Shown here in pieces: positions 8,746-17,848 of a DNA stretch of 64,000 bases. The translations under genes were made by a program, and so were the position numbers. The stretch comes from Mediterraneibacter catenae (GTDB lineage: Bacteria > Bacillota > Clostridia > Lachnospirales > Lachnospiraceae). A model generated the notes under the pieces. It did no database searches and was not told the origin of the DNA. It saw nothing but the letters and a program-made list of their open reading frames with translations. The stretch spans positions 124,001 through 188,000 of the forward strand of contig NZ_VMSO01000002.1 in the NCBI RefSeq assembly GCF_008691045.1. The letters are read 5' to 3'. Position 1 is the stretch's first letter; every line of letters begins with the position of its first letter.

Positions 8746-10714
8746 CTGCGAGAGTCTCCCACATTTCATAGAGTTCTTCCAGCCGTTTTTCATTTGCTGC
8801 ATGTTCTTCTGCAAGTTCCTGGCATTTAACTGAGTTAGAGTAGACTTCTTCGAGTGTCATCTCGTGGTCGATCTGTGCGTTCCTGTCTTCGATACGGCTG
8901 ATCTCTTCCTCGGTTTTCTTCAGATCATTTTTGCGCTTGCGTTCTTTTGCCTGCTGTTCTTTCTGTTCCTGCCAGCTGAGTTTTGAGCCGGGCTGAACAG
9001 CGGCAGCTGACGCAGATGTGTCTGGAGCAGTGGAAATAGAAGGAGCGCCGGCGGTTTGTCCGGCGGAGCCGGAGATGCTGCCACTGCCTGCTGCATATGC
9101 GCGGGTGAGTTCTTCTTTTTTCTCCAGATAATAGTCGTAATTTCCGATATAGTTTACAAAGGTCTGATTGACCAGTTCCAGTATCCTTGAGGCCGTACTG
9201 TTGATGAAATATCTGTCATGGGATACATAGAGGACGGTCCCGCTGTAGTTGTTCAGCGCCTCCTCCAGTATTTCTTTTGATGCGATATCCAGATGGTTCG
9301 TAGGCTCGTCAAGGATCAGGAAGTTTGCCTCGGAGAGCATGAGTTTTGCAAGAGAGACACGTCCTTTCTCCCCGCCGCTCAGGGAACGGATCTCTTTGAA
9401 AACTTCATCTCCTGTAAACTGGAATGCAGCCAGCGTATTGCGGATCTGTGTGTTGTTCAGTGTCGGATAATCATCTGAGATCTCTTCGAATATTGTTTTA
9501 CTGTCATGGAGCACGTGGTGCTCCTGATCATAATATCCGATTCGCACTTTGGCTCCCAGTGTGAACGAACCTGTATCGGCACGCTGGACCTGATTCAGTA
9601 TTTTCAGAAGCGTAGTCTTACCAGTGCCGTTATCCCCGATAATTGCTACATGTTCCCCGCGTTTGATCTCGAAGCTGACATCTGAAAAGAGCACCTGACC
9701 GTCAAATTGTTTCGCGAGATGTTCCACGGTAAGTACATCGTTTCCGCTGACACAGGACGGCTCCAGTGTAAAGTGCATCTCGGTATTGATCTCGACCGGT
9801 TTCTCGACAGGAGTGATTTTTTCCAGCATCTTTTCCCTGCTTTCAGCCCGGCGGATAGATTTTTCCCTGTTAAAAGACTTCAGTTTTTCGATTACTGCCT
9901 GTTGATGTTTTATCTCTCTCTGCTGGTTATAGTATTCCTTCAGGCGTGCGTCGCGGAGCTGCTGCTTTTTTTCCGAATAAGCTTTGTAGTTCCCCATGTA
10001 CATCCTGATCTCACCGTTTTCAATCTCTACAACTTTTGTCACGACACGATTTAAGAAATACCGGTCGTGGGACACGATAAATACAGCGCCAGGATAATTG
10101 ATCAGATAAGTCTCCAGCCAGGCAATAGAGTTTAAGTCAAGATGATTCGTGGGCTCGTCCAGAAGCAGGATATCCGGATTGGTGAGCAGTAATTTACCGA
10201 GTGCAACACGGGTTTTCTGACCGCCGGAAAGCGTATCCGTCTTCTTGCTGAAATCCTCTTCAGAAAATCCAAGACCTTTGAGTACGCCGACGATTTCGCT
10301 CTCGCAGGCATATCCGTTGCGCGCCTCAAATTCAGATTGAAGACGATTGTATGTTTCAAGACGGCTTTCCAGCTCATTTCCGGAAAGTGATTTCAGCTCC
10401 AGTTCTACAGAACGTATGCGCTGTTCCATCTCAATAATGTCAGATTTTGCAGAACGGACTTCATCATAGATCGTTCCATCAGGAATCATATTCTGATGCT
10501 GTGCGAGATAGCCGATCGTTTTTCCTTTTGCAAGGATAATATCACCGCCATCAAGTGATTCTTCATTCATTATCATTTTTAATATAGTAGACTTGCCGGC
10601 GCCGTTTATACCGACCAGAGCAGCTTTTTCGCGTTCCTCTATGTGAAACGAACCTGCCCGGACGATCACGCGTTCGCCGAAAGATTTTTCAATATTATGG
10701 CATGCGAGTATCAT
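8741..10714 (-). CDS. ABC-F family ATPase (ribosome-associated, non-transporter)
   Basis: Soluble protein with two ABC ATPase domains and no membrane segment. Members of this family act on the ribosomal E site in translation or antibiotic protection. Domain 1 has Walker A GINGAGKST (about residue 35), LSGGQKTRV (about 162) and LLLDEPTNHLD. A charged interdomain linker (about 230-300) follows. Domain 2 has GDNGTGKTT (about 358), LSGGEKGRV and LILDEPTNHLD. The tail has an Ala/Ser/Thr-rich stretch (about 550-575) and a coiled coil. At 657 residues it fits the YdiF/Uup-like housekeeping group. The start ATG has GAGAGGAGG upstream. Nothing shows a role in resistance. Confidence 0.88.
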   Translation of the reverse strand: MILACHNIEKSFGERVIVRAGSFHIEEREKAALVGINGAGKSTILKMIMNEESLDGGDIILAKGKTIGYLAQHQNMIPDGTIYDEVRSAKSDIIEMEQRIRSVELELKSLSGNELESRLETYNRLQSEFEARNGYACESEIVGVLKGLGFSEEDFSKKTDTLSGGQKTRVALGKLLLTNPDILLLDEPTNHLDLNSIAWLETYLINYPGAVFIVSHDRYFLNRVVTKVVEIENGEIRMYMGNYKAYSEKKQQLRDARLKEYYNQQREIKHQQAVIEKLKSFNREKSIRRAESREKMLEKITPVEKPVEINTEMHFTLEPSCVSGNDVLTVEHLAKQFDGQVLFSDVSFEIKRGEHVAIIGDNGTGKTTLLKILNQVQRADTGSFTLGAKVRIGYYDQEHHVLHDSKTIFEEISDDYPTLNNTQIRNTLAAFQFTGDEVFKEIRSLSGGEKGRVSLAKLMLSEANFLILDEPTNHLDIASKEILEEALNNYSGTVLYVSHDRYFINSTASRILELVNQTFVNYIGNYDYYLEKKEELTRAYAAGSGSISGSAGQTAGAPSISTAPDTSASAAAVQPGSKLSWQEQKEQQAKERKRKNDLKKTEEEISRIEDRNAQIDHEMTLEEVYSNSVKCQELAEEHAANEKRLEELYEMWETLAE

Positions 10715-10847
10715 AGTGGTACTCCTCCTCTCAGATATCCATTATAACTGAAATGCCCGAAAAAACAAGAAAAAATCGCTTGAAGAAAACGAGTGTCCGA
10801 CCACTGATTAAAAAGAAATATATCGCCCTGTTAATTTAAAGTAAAAA

Positions 10848-10876
10848 TTGACAGAAGTTTGTCTATTTTATATAAT
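10848..10876 (+). promoter_or_regulatory. Consensus sigma-A promoter of the rex operon
   Basis: A perfect TTGACA (10848-10853) and a perfect TATAAT (10871-10876) are spaced by 17 bp, about 110 bases upstream of rex. This is the best promoter match in the window. Confidence 0.85.
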
Positions 10877-10984
10877 AAAACAGAATATAAATAAAAAGGT
10901 GCGCATAGAAGAGCAATTCCATCCGTAGCAGGCTGAAGATTGTGACTGGAGGATTGCCATGCGGTGGAAGGTGGTAAGTAAGAT

Positions 10985-11629
10985 TTGGAGCATAGAAAAA
11001 TATCCCGTGCAGTTATTTCCCGGCTGCCGAGATATCACAGGTATCTTGGAGATCTTCTGGAGGAGGGAGTAGAGCGTATATCTTCCAATGATCTGAGCAA
11101 GAAAATGCATGTGACGGCGTCACAGATCCGACAGGATCTCAATAATTTCGGAGGATTCGGACAACAGGGATACGGATATAACGTGAAATATCTGTATACT
11201 GAGATTGGAAAAATATTGGGGCTTGATAAAACACACAATTTTATTATCATAGGAGCAGGAAATCTCGGACAGGCACTTGCTAATTACGCTTCATTTGAGA
11301 GAAGCGGCTTCATTTTGAAGAGTCTGTTTGATGTAAATCCCAGGCTGGAGGGGATGTCGATCCGGAGCGTACAGGTGCGTATGATGGATGAACTTGTCGA
11401 TTTCCTGGCGAATAATGACATCGAGATTGCAGCGCTTACGATACCAAAGACAAAAGCGGTTGAAGTGGCTGATATTCTTGTGGCAAACGGAATCAAGGCA
11501 ATCTGGAATTTCGCACATACTGATCTGACACTGCCGAAGGATGTGGTTGTTGAGAGTGTACATCTTTCAGACAGTCTGATGCAGCTCTCCTATAATATCA
11601 GCCGTCGTAAAGAATCACGAAAAAAATAA
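10985..11629 (+). CDS. rex: Redox-sensing transcriptional repressor Rex
   Basis: Represses fermentation and redox genes and releases DNA when the NADH/NAD+ ratio rises. The 214-residue protein has the N-terminal winged helix (SSNDLSKKMHVTASQIRQDL, then NNFGGFGQQGYGY) and a Rossmann domain with IIIGAGNLGQALANY (about 90-104). The C-terminal NFAHTDLTLP and VHLSDSLMQLSY helix swaps between subunits. The start is a TTG behind AAGGTGG; no ATG is better placed. It is the first gene of a run with nnr and alr. I did not find a clear Rex palindrome in the upstream region. Confidence 0.93.
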   Translation: MEHRKISRAVISRLPRYHRYLGDLLEEGVERISSNDLSKKMHVTASQIRQDLNNFGGFGQQGYGYNVKYLYTEIGKILGLDKTHNFIIIGAGNLGQALANYASFERSGFILKSLFDVNPRLEGMSIRSVQVRMMDELVDFLANNDIEIAALTIPKTKAVEVADILVANGIKAIWNFAHTDLTLPKDVVVESVHLSDSLMQLSYNISRRKESRKK

Positions 11630-11644
11630 GAATCAGATGAATGA

Positions 11645-11664
11645 CCCCGCAGCTTGCTGCGGGG
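11645..11664 (+). terminator. GC-rich hairpin between rex and nnr
   Basis: A perfect 8-bp stem, CCCCGCAG/CTGCGGGG, has a CTTG loop just after the rex stop. No T-run follows, so it is more likely an mRNA stability or partial-attenuation hairpin than a full terminator. Confidence 0.45.
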
Positions 11665-11705
11665 TATATTGCGAGTATAGCATGAAAAGGAGCGGTGATA
11701 AGATT

Positions 11706-13232
11706 ATGAGATATCTTCCGAACGGAACTCAGATGAGCGCTGCAGACAGGCACACGATCGAAAATGTGGGCATTCCATCTCTGGTACTCATGGAGCGTGC
11801 CGCGTTGAAAACCGTAGAAACAATGCATATACACGGGATTGACACGTCCCGCGCACTGGTGGTATGCGGGAGCGGCAATAATGGCGGGGACGGTTTTGCC
11901 GTTGCAAGGCTGCTGACAGAGGAGGGCACACAAGCGCATATCCTCTTTGCCGGACGTGAAGCTTCCATGAGCAGAGAATGCGGCGTCCAGAAAAGGATTG
12001 CTGAAAATCTCGGGATCAGGATATTCACTGAAATCCCGGAGGAAGAATATACTGTTATAATAGACGCTGTGTTCGGTGTGGGACTGAGCAGGGAAATCAG
12101 CGGAAAATATGCGGATATTATCGAATGGATGAATGCCTGGGAGTGTGAGAAGGTGGCAGTTGACATTCCGTCTGGAGTGAGTGCGGCTTCGGGCCGCATA
12201 TTGGGAACTGCATTCAGGGCAGATCTTACAGTGGCAATGGCGTGTGTGAAGGCAGGATGTGAGATGTACCCGGGAAAATATTACGCGGGAGATACTCTGG
12301 CGGTACCGATCGGCATAGATCCGGAAATATTTGCATCTGATGAAGAGGTGTGCATCACATATGACCGCGCAGATATTCCAGGGCTTCTGCCCGAGAGGAA
12401 CCCTGACTCACATAAGGGGAGCTACGGCAAGGTCCTTATGATCACGGGAAGCAGCGGTATGGCAGGAGCTGCCTATCTTTCGGCAAAAGCAGCATACACT
12501 GTCGGAGCAGGACTGGTGCAGATCTATACAGCTCAGGAAAACAGGAGTATCCTGCAGGAGCTTCTGCCCGAGGCGATCATATCCTGCTACCAGGAGTATG
12601 ATGACGGGCAGCTTATACATCTGCTTGAATGGGCGGACGTTGTCTGTATAGGATGTGGACTCGGAACAGGAGAGGTTTCGGAAATGCTTCTCGAAGGTGT
12701 GCTCAGCAAGGTACGAGTTCCCTGTATTATAGATGCGGACGGACTGAATCTTCTCAGCAGGAAGATGAATCTTCTGGAACAGATACAGGCTCCGCTCATT
12801 CTCACACCGCATATGAAAGAAATGTCCCGTCTTACAGGCATTTCTGTTACTGAGATCGCCGACAGGAGAATGGATATAGTCAGGGAGTTTACAGACAGAT
12901 ATCCGGCTGTATGTGTGCTCAAAGACAGCCGGACTATTGTAAAATCAAAAGGAAATCATCCGTTTTTAAATCTGGCCGGAAACAGCGGCATGGCGAAAGC
13001 AGGGGCAGGGGATGTCCTGGCAGGAGTGATCACCGGGCTTTCGGCCCAGGGGATGAGTGCATATGAAAGCGCTGCGCTCGGTGTGTATCTTCATGCATGC
13101 GGCGGCGATGAGGCACGGGAGGAAAAAGGCAGCTACAGTATGCTTGCCCGTGATCTGATCGCAGGGATCGGGAGATGTATGAAAAATAACGAAGAGAATC
13201 ACAGGAGAGATACAGAAAATGAAACAGCATAA
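11706..13232 (+). CDS. nnr: Bifunctional NAD(P)H-hydrate epimerase / ADP-dependent dehydratase
   Basis: Repairs hydrated NAD(P)H. The N-terminal YjeF_N epimerase domain (about 1-210) shows CGSGNNGGDGFAVARLL and DAVFGVGL. The C-terminal ribokinase-like dehydratase domain (about 225-500) shows HKGSYGKVLMITGSSGMAGAA in pieces, IIDADGLNLL, LTPHMKEMSRL and the anion-hole motif NSGMAKAGAGDVLAG. The length of 508 residues is standard. The ATG at 11706 gives the normal N-terminus (MRYLPNGTQM); an in-frame ATG at 11682 sits closer to no ribosome site. The coding end overlaps alr by 14 bases, so the two are translationally coupled. Pairing with rex makes sense as NAD(H) homeostasis. Confidence 0.92.
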   Translation: MRYLPNGTQMSAADRHTIENVGIPSLVLMERAALKTVETMHIHGIDTSRALVVCGSGNNGGDGFAVARLLTEEGTQAHILFAGREASMSRECGVQKRIAENLGIRIFTEIPEEEYTVIIDAVFGVGLSREISGKYADIIEWMNAWECEKVAVDIPSGVSAASGRILGTAFRADLTVAMACVKAGCEMYPGKYYAGDTLAVPIGIDPEIFASDEEVCITYDRADIPGLLPERNPDSHKGSYGKVLMITGSSGMAGAAYLSAKAAYTVGAGLVQIYTAQENRSILQELLPEAIISCYQEYDDGQLIHLLEWADVVCIGCGLGTGEVSEMLLEGVLSKVRVPCIIDADGLNLLSRKMNLLEQIQAPLILTPHMKEMSRLTGISVTEIADRRMDIVREFTDRYPAVCVLKDSRTIVKSKGNHPFLNLAGNSGMAKAGAGDVLAGVITGLSAQGMSAYESAALGVYLHACGGDEAREEKGSYSMLARDLIAGIGRCMKNNEENHRRDTENETA

Positions 13233-14367
13233 TCGTGTGTGCGCCGAGATCGATCTCGACGCCATTGCGTATAACATGGAACAGATGAAAAACAGGATCG
13301 GTGACGGAGCCCGGCTGATCGCAGTCGTAAAGACAGACGGATACGGACACGGTGCCGTCCCCATTGCGGAGATGTTTGAGGAATTTCCTTATGTGTGGGG
13401 ATATGCGGTGGCATGCCTGGAAGAGGCTGTCGAACTAAGGGAACATGGTATAAAGAAACCGATCCTCGTATTGGGATGCATATTTCCGGATCAGTATGAA
13501 GAGATGATCCGCTATGATATCCGGCCGGCGGTATATACAGAAGAGATGGCGGATGCGATATCTGAGGAAGCGGTGAGACTGGGAAAAACAGTTTGTCTCC
13601 ATATTAAAATTGATACGGGAATGGGACGGATCGGATTTCCTGTGAACGCGAAAAGTGCGGATGCTATCGAGCGGATCAGCAGACTTCCCAATGTTGAACT
13701 TGAGGGAATGTTTACCCATTTTGCCAAGGCAGATGAGAGAGATAAGACTTATACGCTGGAGCAGCACGAACGCTTCATGTGGATGAAGGAAGAGACGGAG
13801 AAACGAGGCGTGTCTATCCAGTATTATGACTGCGATAACAGCGCGGGAATCATCGATCTTCCGGAAATGCGGCATGATCTTGCGAGAGCTGGTATCTCGA
13901 CGTACGGAATGTATCCGTCTGATGAGGTAGATAAAGAAGCGGTAGATCTGAAACCGGCCCTGAGCCTGATCAGCCATGTAACCTATGTCAAAGATGTTGC
14001 TCCGGGAACTTCTATCAGTTATGGGGGCACATTTACAGCACAGAAGGAAATGCGGGTTGCTACAATACCGGTAGGATACGGGGACGGTTACCCCAGATCT
14101 CTGTCAAATAAAGGATATGTGCTCATTCACGGGAAAAAGGCACGCATTCTGGGGCGTGTATGTATGGACCAGTTTATGGTCGATGTGACCGATATTCCGG
14201 AAACAAAGTTTATGGACCAGGTCACACTGATCGGAGAAGACGGCGGAGAGAGAATCCGGGTAGAAGATTTGGCCGGATTGAGCGGGAGATTTAACTATGA
14301 ATTTGTCTGTTGTCTAGGCAAGCGTATCCCGAGAGTGTACAAACGCGACGGAAAGATCCGCGAATAA
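13219..14367 (+). CDS. alr: Alanine racemase
   Basis: PLP enzyme converting L-alanine to D-alanine for peptidoglycan. The 382 residues include the PLP lysine K38 in VVKTDGYGHG, the PLP-phosphate region, and GTSISYGGTF with the catalytic Tyr from the partner subunit. VCMDQFMVDVTD and the C-terminal beta domain ending FNYEFVCCLGKRIPRVY are also present. It overlaps nnr at its start and precedes a mazF-type gene, an order also known around alr in Bacillus. Confidence 0.93.
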   Translation: MKQHNRVCAEIDLDAIAYNMEQMKNRIGDGARLIAVVKTDGYGHGAVPIAEMFEEFPYVWGYAVACLEEAVELREHGIKKPILVLGCIFPDQYEEMIRYDIRPAVYTEEMADAISEEAVRLGKTVCLHIKIDTGMGRIGFPVNAKSADAIERISRLPNVELEGMFTHFAKADERDKTYTLEQHERFMWMKEETEKRGVSIQYYDCDNSAGIIDLPEMRHDLARAGISTYGMYPSDEVDKEAVDLKPALSLISHVTYVKDVAPGTSISYGGTFTAQKEMRVATIPVGYGDGYPRSLSNKGYVLIHGKKARILGRVCMDQFMVDVTDIPETKFMDQVTLIGEDGGERIRVEDLAGLSGRFNYEFVCCLGKRIPRVYKRDGKIRE

Positions 14368-14488
14368 CAGGATTTACATTGACGGGCCCGCAATGCCGCA
14401 GATCATTGAATACATCCGATGAATAAGGGAATACTGAAGTATGCGATATGCATTTAGTAAGTAAATGAATCGGAGTGTGAATAAATTG

Positions 14489-14833
14489 ATGATCAGAAGA
14501 GGAGACATTTATTATGCCGACTTAAGCCCGGTGGTAGGGTCAGAGCAGGGCGGCATCCGGCCGGTCCTTGTAATACAGAATAATGTAGGAAACAAACACA
14601 GCCCTACAATTATATGCGCGGCAATCACGTCCAAGATGAATAAAGCTAAACTGCCGACTCATATCGAGATAAGTACAAGAGACTACAGGATAGTGAAAAA
14701 CTCTGTGATCCTGCTCGAGCAGATCCGCACGATCGACAAACAAAGGCTTCGGGAATATGTATGCCACATAGACGGAACTATGATGCGCAAAGTCGATCAG
14801 GCGATCAGAGTCAGTCTGGAACTCACTACATAG
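14489..14833 (+). CDS. MazF/EndoA-type mRNA interferase without an adjacent antitoxin
   Basis: PemK/MazF-fold endoribonuclease that cuts mRNA at short specific sites. The 115-residue protein opens with [21 protein letters not shown] (in pieces), followed by RPVLVIQNN, and has the conserved ICAAITSKM and LPTHIEI strands and [12 protein letters not shown]. The family normally starts at this MIxRGD, so the ATG at 14489 (or the TTG at 14486) is preferred over the ATG at 14465. In Bacillus the order is alr-antitoxin-toxin. Here only about 120 bp separate alr from the toxin, and no CopG/RHH antitoxin frame is visible. Its control is therefore unclear. Confidence 0.88.
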   Translation: MIRRGDIYYADLSPVVGSEQGGIRPVLVIQNNVGNKHSPTIICAAITSKMNKAKLPTHIEISTRDYRIVKNSVILLEQIRTIDKQRLREYVCHIDGTMMRKVDQAIRVSLELTT

Positions 14834-14941
14834 TACGGTTCAAACAGACTTCTTTACAGAATACAAAAAGAATGATAAAATTGAAAAGCATAATGTGCGC
14901 AGAAATGCGCAGTATATACAAGTAAGAAAAGAGGAGAATTT

Positions 14942-15673
14942 ATGTCAGGACATTCAAAATTTGCCAATATCAAACATAAGAAAGAGAAAAACGATGCTGC
15001 TAAGGGAAAGATCTTCACGAAGATCGGGCGTGAGCTGGCAGTAGCAGTAAAAGAGGGCGGCGGTCCGGATCCTGCCAATAACAGCAGGCTGCGTGACGTG
15101 ATCGCAAAAGCAAAGTCGAACAATATGCCGAATGATACGATCGAAAGAAATATCAAGAAAGCGGCAGGAGAAGGTTCCGGCGACAACTATGAGCATATTA
15201 CATATGAAGGGTACGGGCCGAACGGAACGGCGATCATTGTAAAAACGCTTACAGACAATAAGAACAGGACTGCGTCAAATGTGAGAAATGCATTTACAAA
15301 AGGAAGCGGAAATGTAGGAACTCCGGGCTGTGTGTCTTTCATGTTTGATGAAAAAGGACAGATATTCGTTGCAAAAGAAGACTGCGACATGGATGCGGAC
15401 GAACTGATGATGCTTGCACTGGACGCGGGCGCTGAGGATTTCACTGAGGACGAGGAGAGTTATGAGATCCTTACTGCACCGGATACATTCAGTGACGTAC
15501 GTCTGAAACTCGAGGAAGAGGGCATCGCAATGGCACAGGCAGAGGTGACGATGATCCCACAGACATATGTAGAGCTTACATCTGAGGAAGATATCAAGAA
15601 TATCCAGAAGACATTAGATCTCCTCGAAGAGGACGACGATGTCCAGGACGTATATCACAACTGGAATGAATAG
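14942..15673 (+). CDS. YebC/PmpR family protein
   Basis: The 243-residue protein carries the family signatures [14 protein letters not shown] at the start, [27 protein letters not shown] and [13 protein letters not shown]. YebC-family proteins were described as transcription regulators, and more recent work on the family supports a role in translation of difficult (proline-rich) sequences. The start has AGAGGAG upstream. It is followed by a gene starting 12 bases after its stop, so the two are probably co-transcribed. Confidence 0.92.
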   Translation: MSGHSKFANIKHKKEKNDAAKGKIFTKIGRELAVAVKEGGGPDPANNSRLRDVIAKAKSNNMPNDTIERNIKKAAGEGSGDNYEHITYEGYGPNGTAIIVKTLTDNKNRTASNVRNAFTKGSGNVGTPGCVSFMFDEKGQIFVAKEDCDMDADELMMLALDAGAEDFTEDEESYEILTAPDTFSDVRLKLEEEGIAMAQAEVTMIPQTYVELTSEEDIKNIQKTLDLLEEDDDVQDVYHNWNE

Positions 15674-15685
15674 AGGAATATCAGT

Positions 15686-16438
15686 ATGGAGACAGACAGA
15701 CTTCTGGAGAATCTGAGAGAACTTTACGACGTGGCTCTGGAATATGAATTTCATAAGTCAAGCTATGAAAAGTATATGGAATCTCTCAAATCAAAGTACG
15801 CGGATCTGCTGGAAGAGACAGCGGGGATCTGTGACAGAACGGAGGACGGGCTGGAACGCATCGCCGCCTGTATTCCGGAATATGTCTGCGGTGAACTGGA
15901 CAAGATCAGTTCAAAAAGGAAACGGGATCTGGCGGCGCTTGATCATAAGATGAATATGGTGTCGTATTTTGTCCCTCTGATCGGAGAGATCCCTTCTCTT
16001 CAGGCGAAGACTCTGACTGAACGGATGGTAGAAGTGTGGAATGAAAAAATGCCCGAGTATAAGATCGGACACTCTACCTATGACAGTATCAGAGGCGGTT
16101 TTAAGAAAGGAATCTTCTGTTATATTACGACTGCTGTATGCAGGAGTATGGATAAGCCGGACGACTGTTATGAACTGAACACACTGAGGGCATATCGCGA
16201 CGGTTACCTGTCGGAAACAGAGGAAGGGCGCCGGATCGTAGAAGAGTATTATAACATAGCTCCGACGATCGTGAAACGGATCGACAGGCAGGAGGATGCA
16301 GATAATATTTACCGCGGTATCTGGGAAGAATATTTGAGCCGATGCATCCGCCTGATCGAAGAAGACGAGAAAGATAAATGTAAAGAGCTGTATATCAGCA
16401 TGGTACGCAGCCTCGAAAAGGAATATTTGTATTCATAA
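15686..16438 (+). CDS. CFI-box C-terminal domain protein of unknown function
   Basis: Unknown 250-residue protein. Residues about 1-110 are charged and helical. The segment from about 150 (CYITTAVCRSMDKPDDCYEL) to RIVEEYYNIAPTIVKRI matches the CFI-box region found at the C-termini of many bacterial proteins. That region carries conserved Cys (CYITTAVC, DDCYEL), a LRAYRDGYL stretch and an EYYxIAP motif. The biochemical role of this box is not established to my knowledge. It sits tightly between yebC (12-bp gap) and metY (20-bp gap), which suggests one transcript. Confidence 0.75.
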   Translation: METDRLLENLRELYDVALEYEFHKSSYEKYMESLKSKYADLLEETAGICDRTEDGLERIAACIPEYVCGELDKISSKRKRDLAALDHKMNMVSYFVPLIGEIPSLQAKTLTERMVEVWNEKMPEYKIGHSTYDSIRGGFKKGIFCYITTAVCRSMDKPDDCYELNTLRAYRDGYLSETEEGRRIVEEYYNIAPTIVKRIDRQEDADNIYRGIWEEYLSRCIRLIEEDEKDKCKELYISMVRSLEKEYLYS

Positions 16439-16458
16439 ATTACGGGAGGAACAGACAG

Positions 16459-17733
16459 ATGAGTGATTACAGAATCGAGACAAAATGTATACAGTCAGGA
16501 TATGAGCCGGATAATGGAGAACCGAGAGTTCTTCCAATCTATCAGAGCACAACATTCCGTTATACGAGCAGCGAGCAGATGGGACGTCTGTTTGACCTGG
16601 AGGAATCCGGATATTTCTATACGAGACTCCAGAATCCTACCAATGATGCTGTGGCTGCAAAAATCTGCGACCTGGAAGGCGGAGTGGCTGCTATGCTGAC
16701 TTCCTCCGGACAGGCGGCAAACTTCTATGCGATCATGAATATCGCTCAGGCCGGAGATCACATCGTATGTGCGTCTGCACTGTACGGCGGTACATATAAT
16801 CTCTATGCCCATACGATCAAAAAGATGGGAGTTGAGGCAACTTTTGTTGATCCGGACTGTACAGAAGAAGAGCTGGAGGCGGCTTTCAGGGACAATACAA
16901 AAGCTGTGTTCGGCGAGTCGATCGCCAATCCGGCACTGGTCGTCCTTGATTTTGAAAAATTTGCAAAGGCAGCTCACGCACACGGAGTTCCGTTTATTGT
17001 GGATAACACATTTGCAACACCGATCAACTGCCGTCCGTTTGAGTGGGGAGCTGATATCGTGACACACTCCACTACAAAATATATGGACGGACATGCTGCA
17101 TGTGTGGGAGGAGCTATCGTAGACAGTGGTAATTTCGACTGGGAAGCAAATGCCGGGAAGTTCCCGGGACTTACAACGCCGGATGAGACATATCATGGCA
17201 TTGTCTATACCCAGAAATTCGGAAAAGGCGCGTATATTACAAAAGCGACCGCGCAGCTTATGCGAGACCTTGGTTCAATCCAGGCGCCGCAGAATGCGTT
17301 CCTGCTGAATATCGGACTGGAGACACTGCATCTGAGAATGCCGCGCCACTGCGAGAATGCGCTCAAAGTTGCTGAATACCTGAAGAATCACGAGAAAGTT
17401 GCATGGGTGAGCTACCCGTCACTGCCGGGAGATAAGTATTACGATCTGGCCCAGAAATATATGCCGAACGGTACATGCGGAGTGCTGACTTTCGGGCTGA
17501 AAGGTGGCAGAGACGCAGCTGTCGAGATGATGGATAAACTGAAGATGGTTGCTATCGTGACTCATGTGGCTGATGCGAGAAGCTGCGTGCTGCATCCGGC
17601 GAGCCATACACACCGCCAGATGAACGAGCAGGAGCTTCTTGAGGCAGGCGTACAGCCTGATCTTATCCGATTTAGTGTCGGCATTGAAAATGTAGAGGAT
17701 ATCATAGCCGATGTAGCTCAGGCGCTGGAGTGA
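16459..17733 (+). CDS. metY: O-acetylhomoserine sulfhydrylase (MetY family)
   Basis: PLP enzyme of the Cys/Met metabolism family, 424 residues, that makes homocysteine from O-acetylhomoserine and sulfide (aminocarboxypropyltransferase activity). Features are RIETKCIQSGYEPDNGEPRV in pieces near the start, YTRLQNPT, the PLP-phosphate loop SSGQAAN, VVDNTFATPI-type sequence (IVDNTFATPINC), the PLP lysine in HSTTKYMDGHA and VLHPASHTHRQM near the C-terminus. It has a GGGAGG site and its own terminator. No SAM or other methionine-responsive riboswitch precedes it, since only 20 bases separate it from the gene before. Confidence 0.9.
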   Translation: MSDYRIETKCIQSGYEPDNGEPRVLPIYQSTTFRYTSSEQMGRLFDLEESGYFYTRLQNPTNDAVAAKICDLEGGVAAMLTSSGQAANFYAIMNIAQAGDHIVCASALYGGTYNLYAHTIKKMGVEATFVDPDCTEEELEAAFRDNTKAVFGESIANPALVVLDFEKFAKAAHAHGVPFIVDNTFATPINCRPFEWGADIVTHSTTKYMDGHAACVGGAIVDSGNFDWEANAGKFPGLTTPDETYHGIVYTQKFGKGAYITKATAQLMRDLGSIQAPQNAFLLNIGLETLHLRMPRHCENALKVAEYLKNHEKVAWVSYPSLPGDKYYDLAQKYMPNGTCGVLTFGLKGGRDAAVEMMDKLKMVAIVTHVADARSCVLHPASHTHRQMNEQELLEAGVQPDLIRFSVGIENVEDIIADVAQALE

Positions 17734-17738
17734 TTTGA

Positions 17739-17780
17739 AGATGGTATGGATGTATACAATCTGCATCCGTACCATCTTTT
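17739..17780 (+). terminator. Rho-independent terminator after metY
   Basis: A 14-bp stem (17739-17752 with 17764-17777, one wobble) has an 11-base loop and is followed by a short T-run. Confidence 0.75.
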
Positions 17781-17848
17781 CGTATAAAATCAGCGGGTTT
17801 CTTCAATACTAATCTCCATAAACAGTTTGACAGAAAGGCAGAATATAT

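Noticed and set aside
8453-8833. A 126-residue plus-strand frame
   Set aside because: It runs through the second foldback and into the antisense of the ABC-F gene; no ribosome site, no family, and its composition reflects the palindrome.
16439-16458. Riboswitch before metY
   Set aside because: Only 20 bases separate it from the upstream gene, too little for a SAM or T-box leader.
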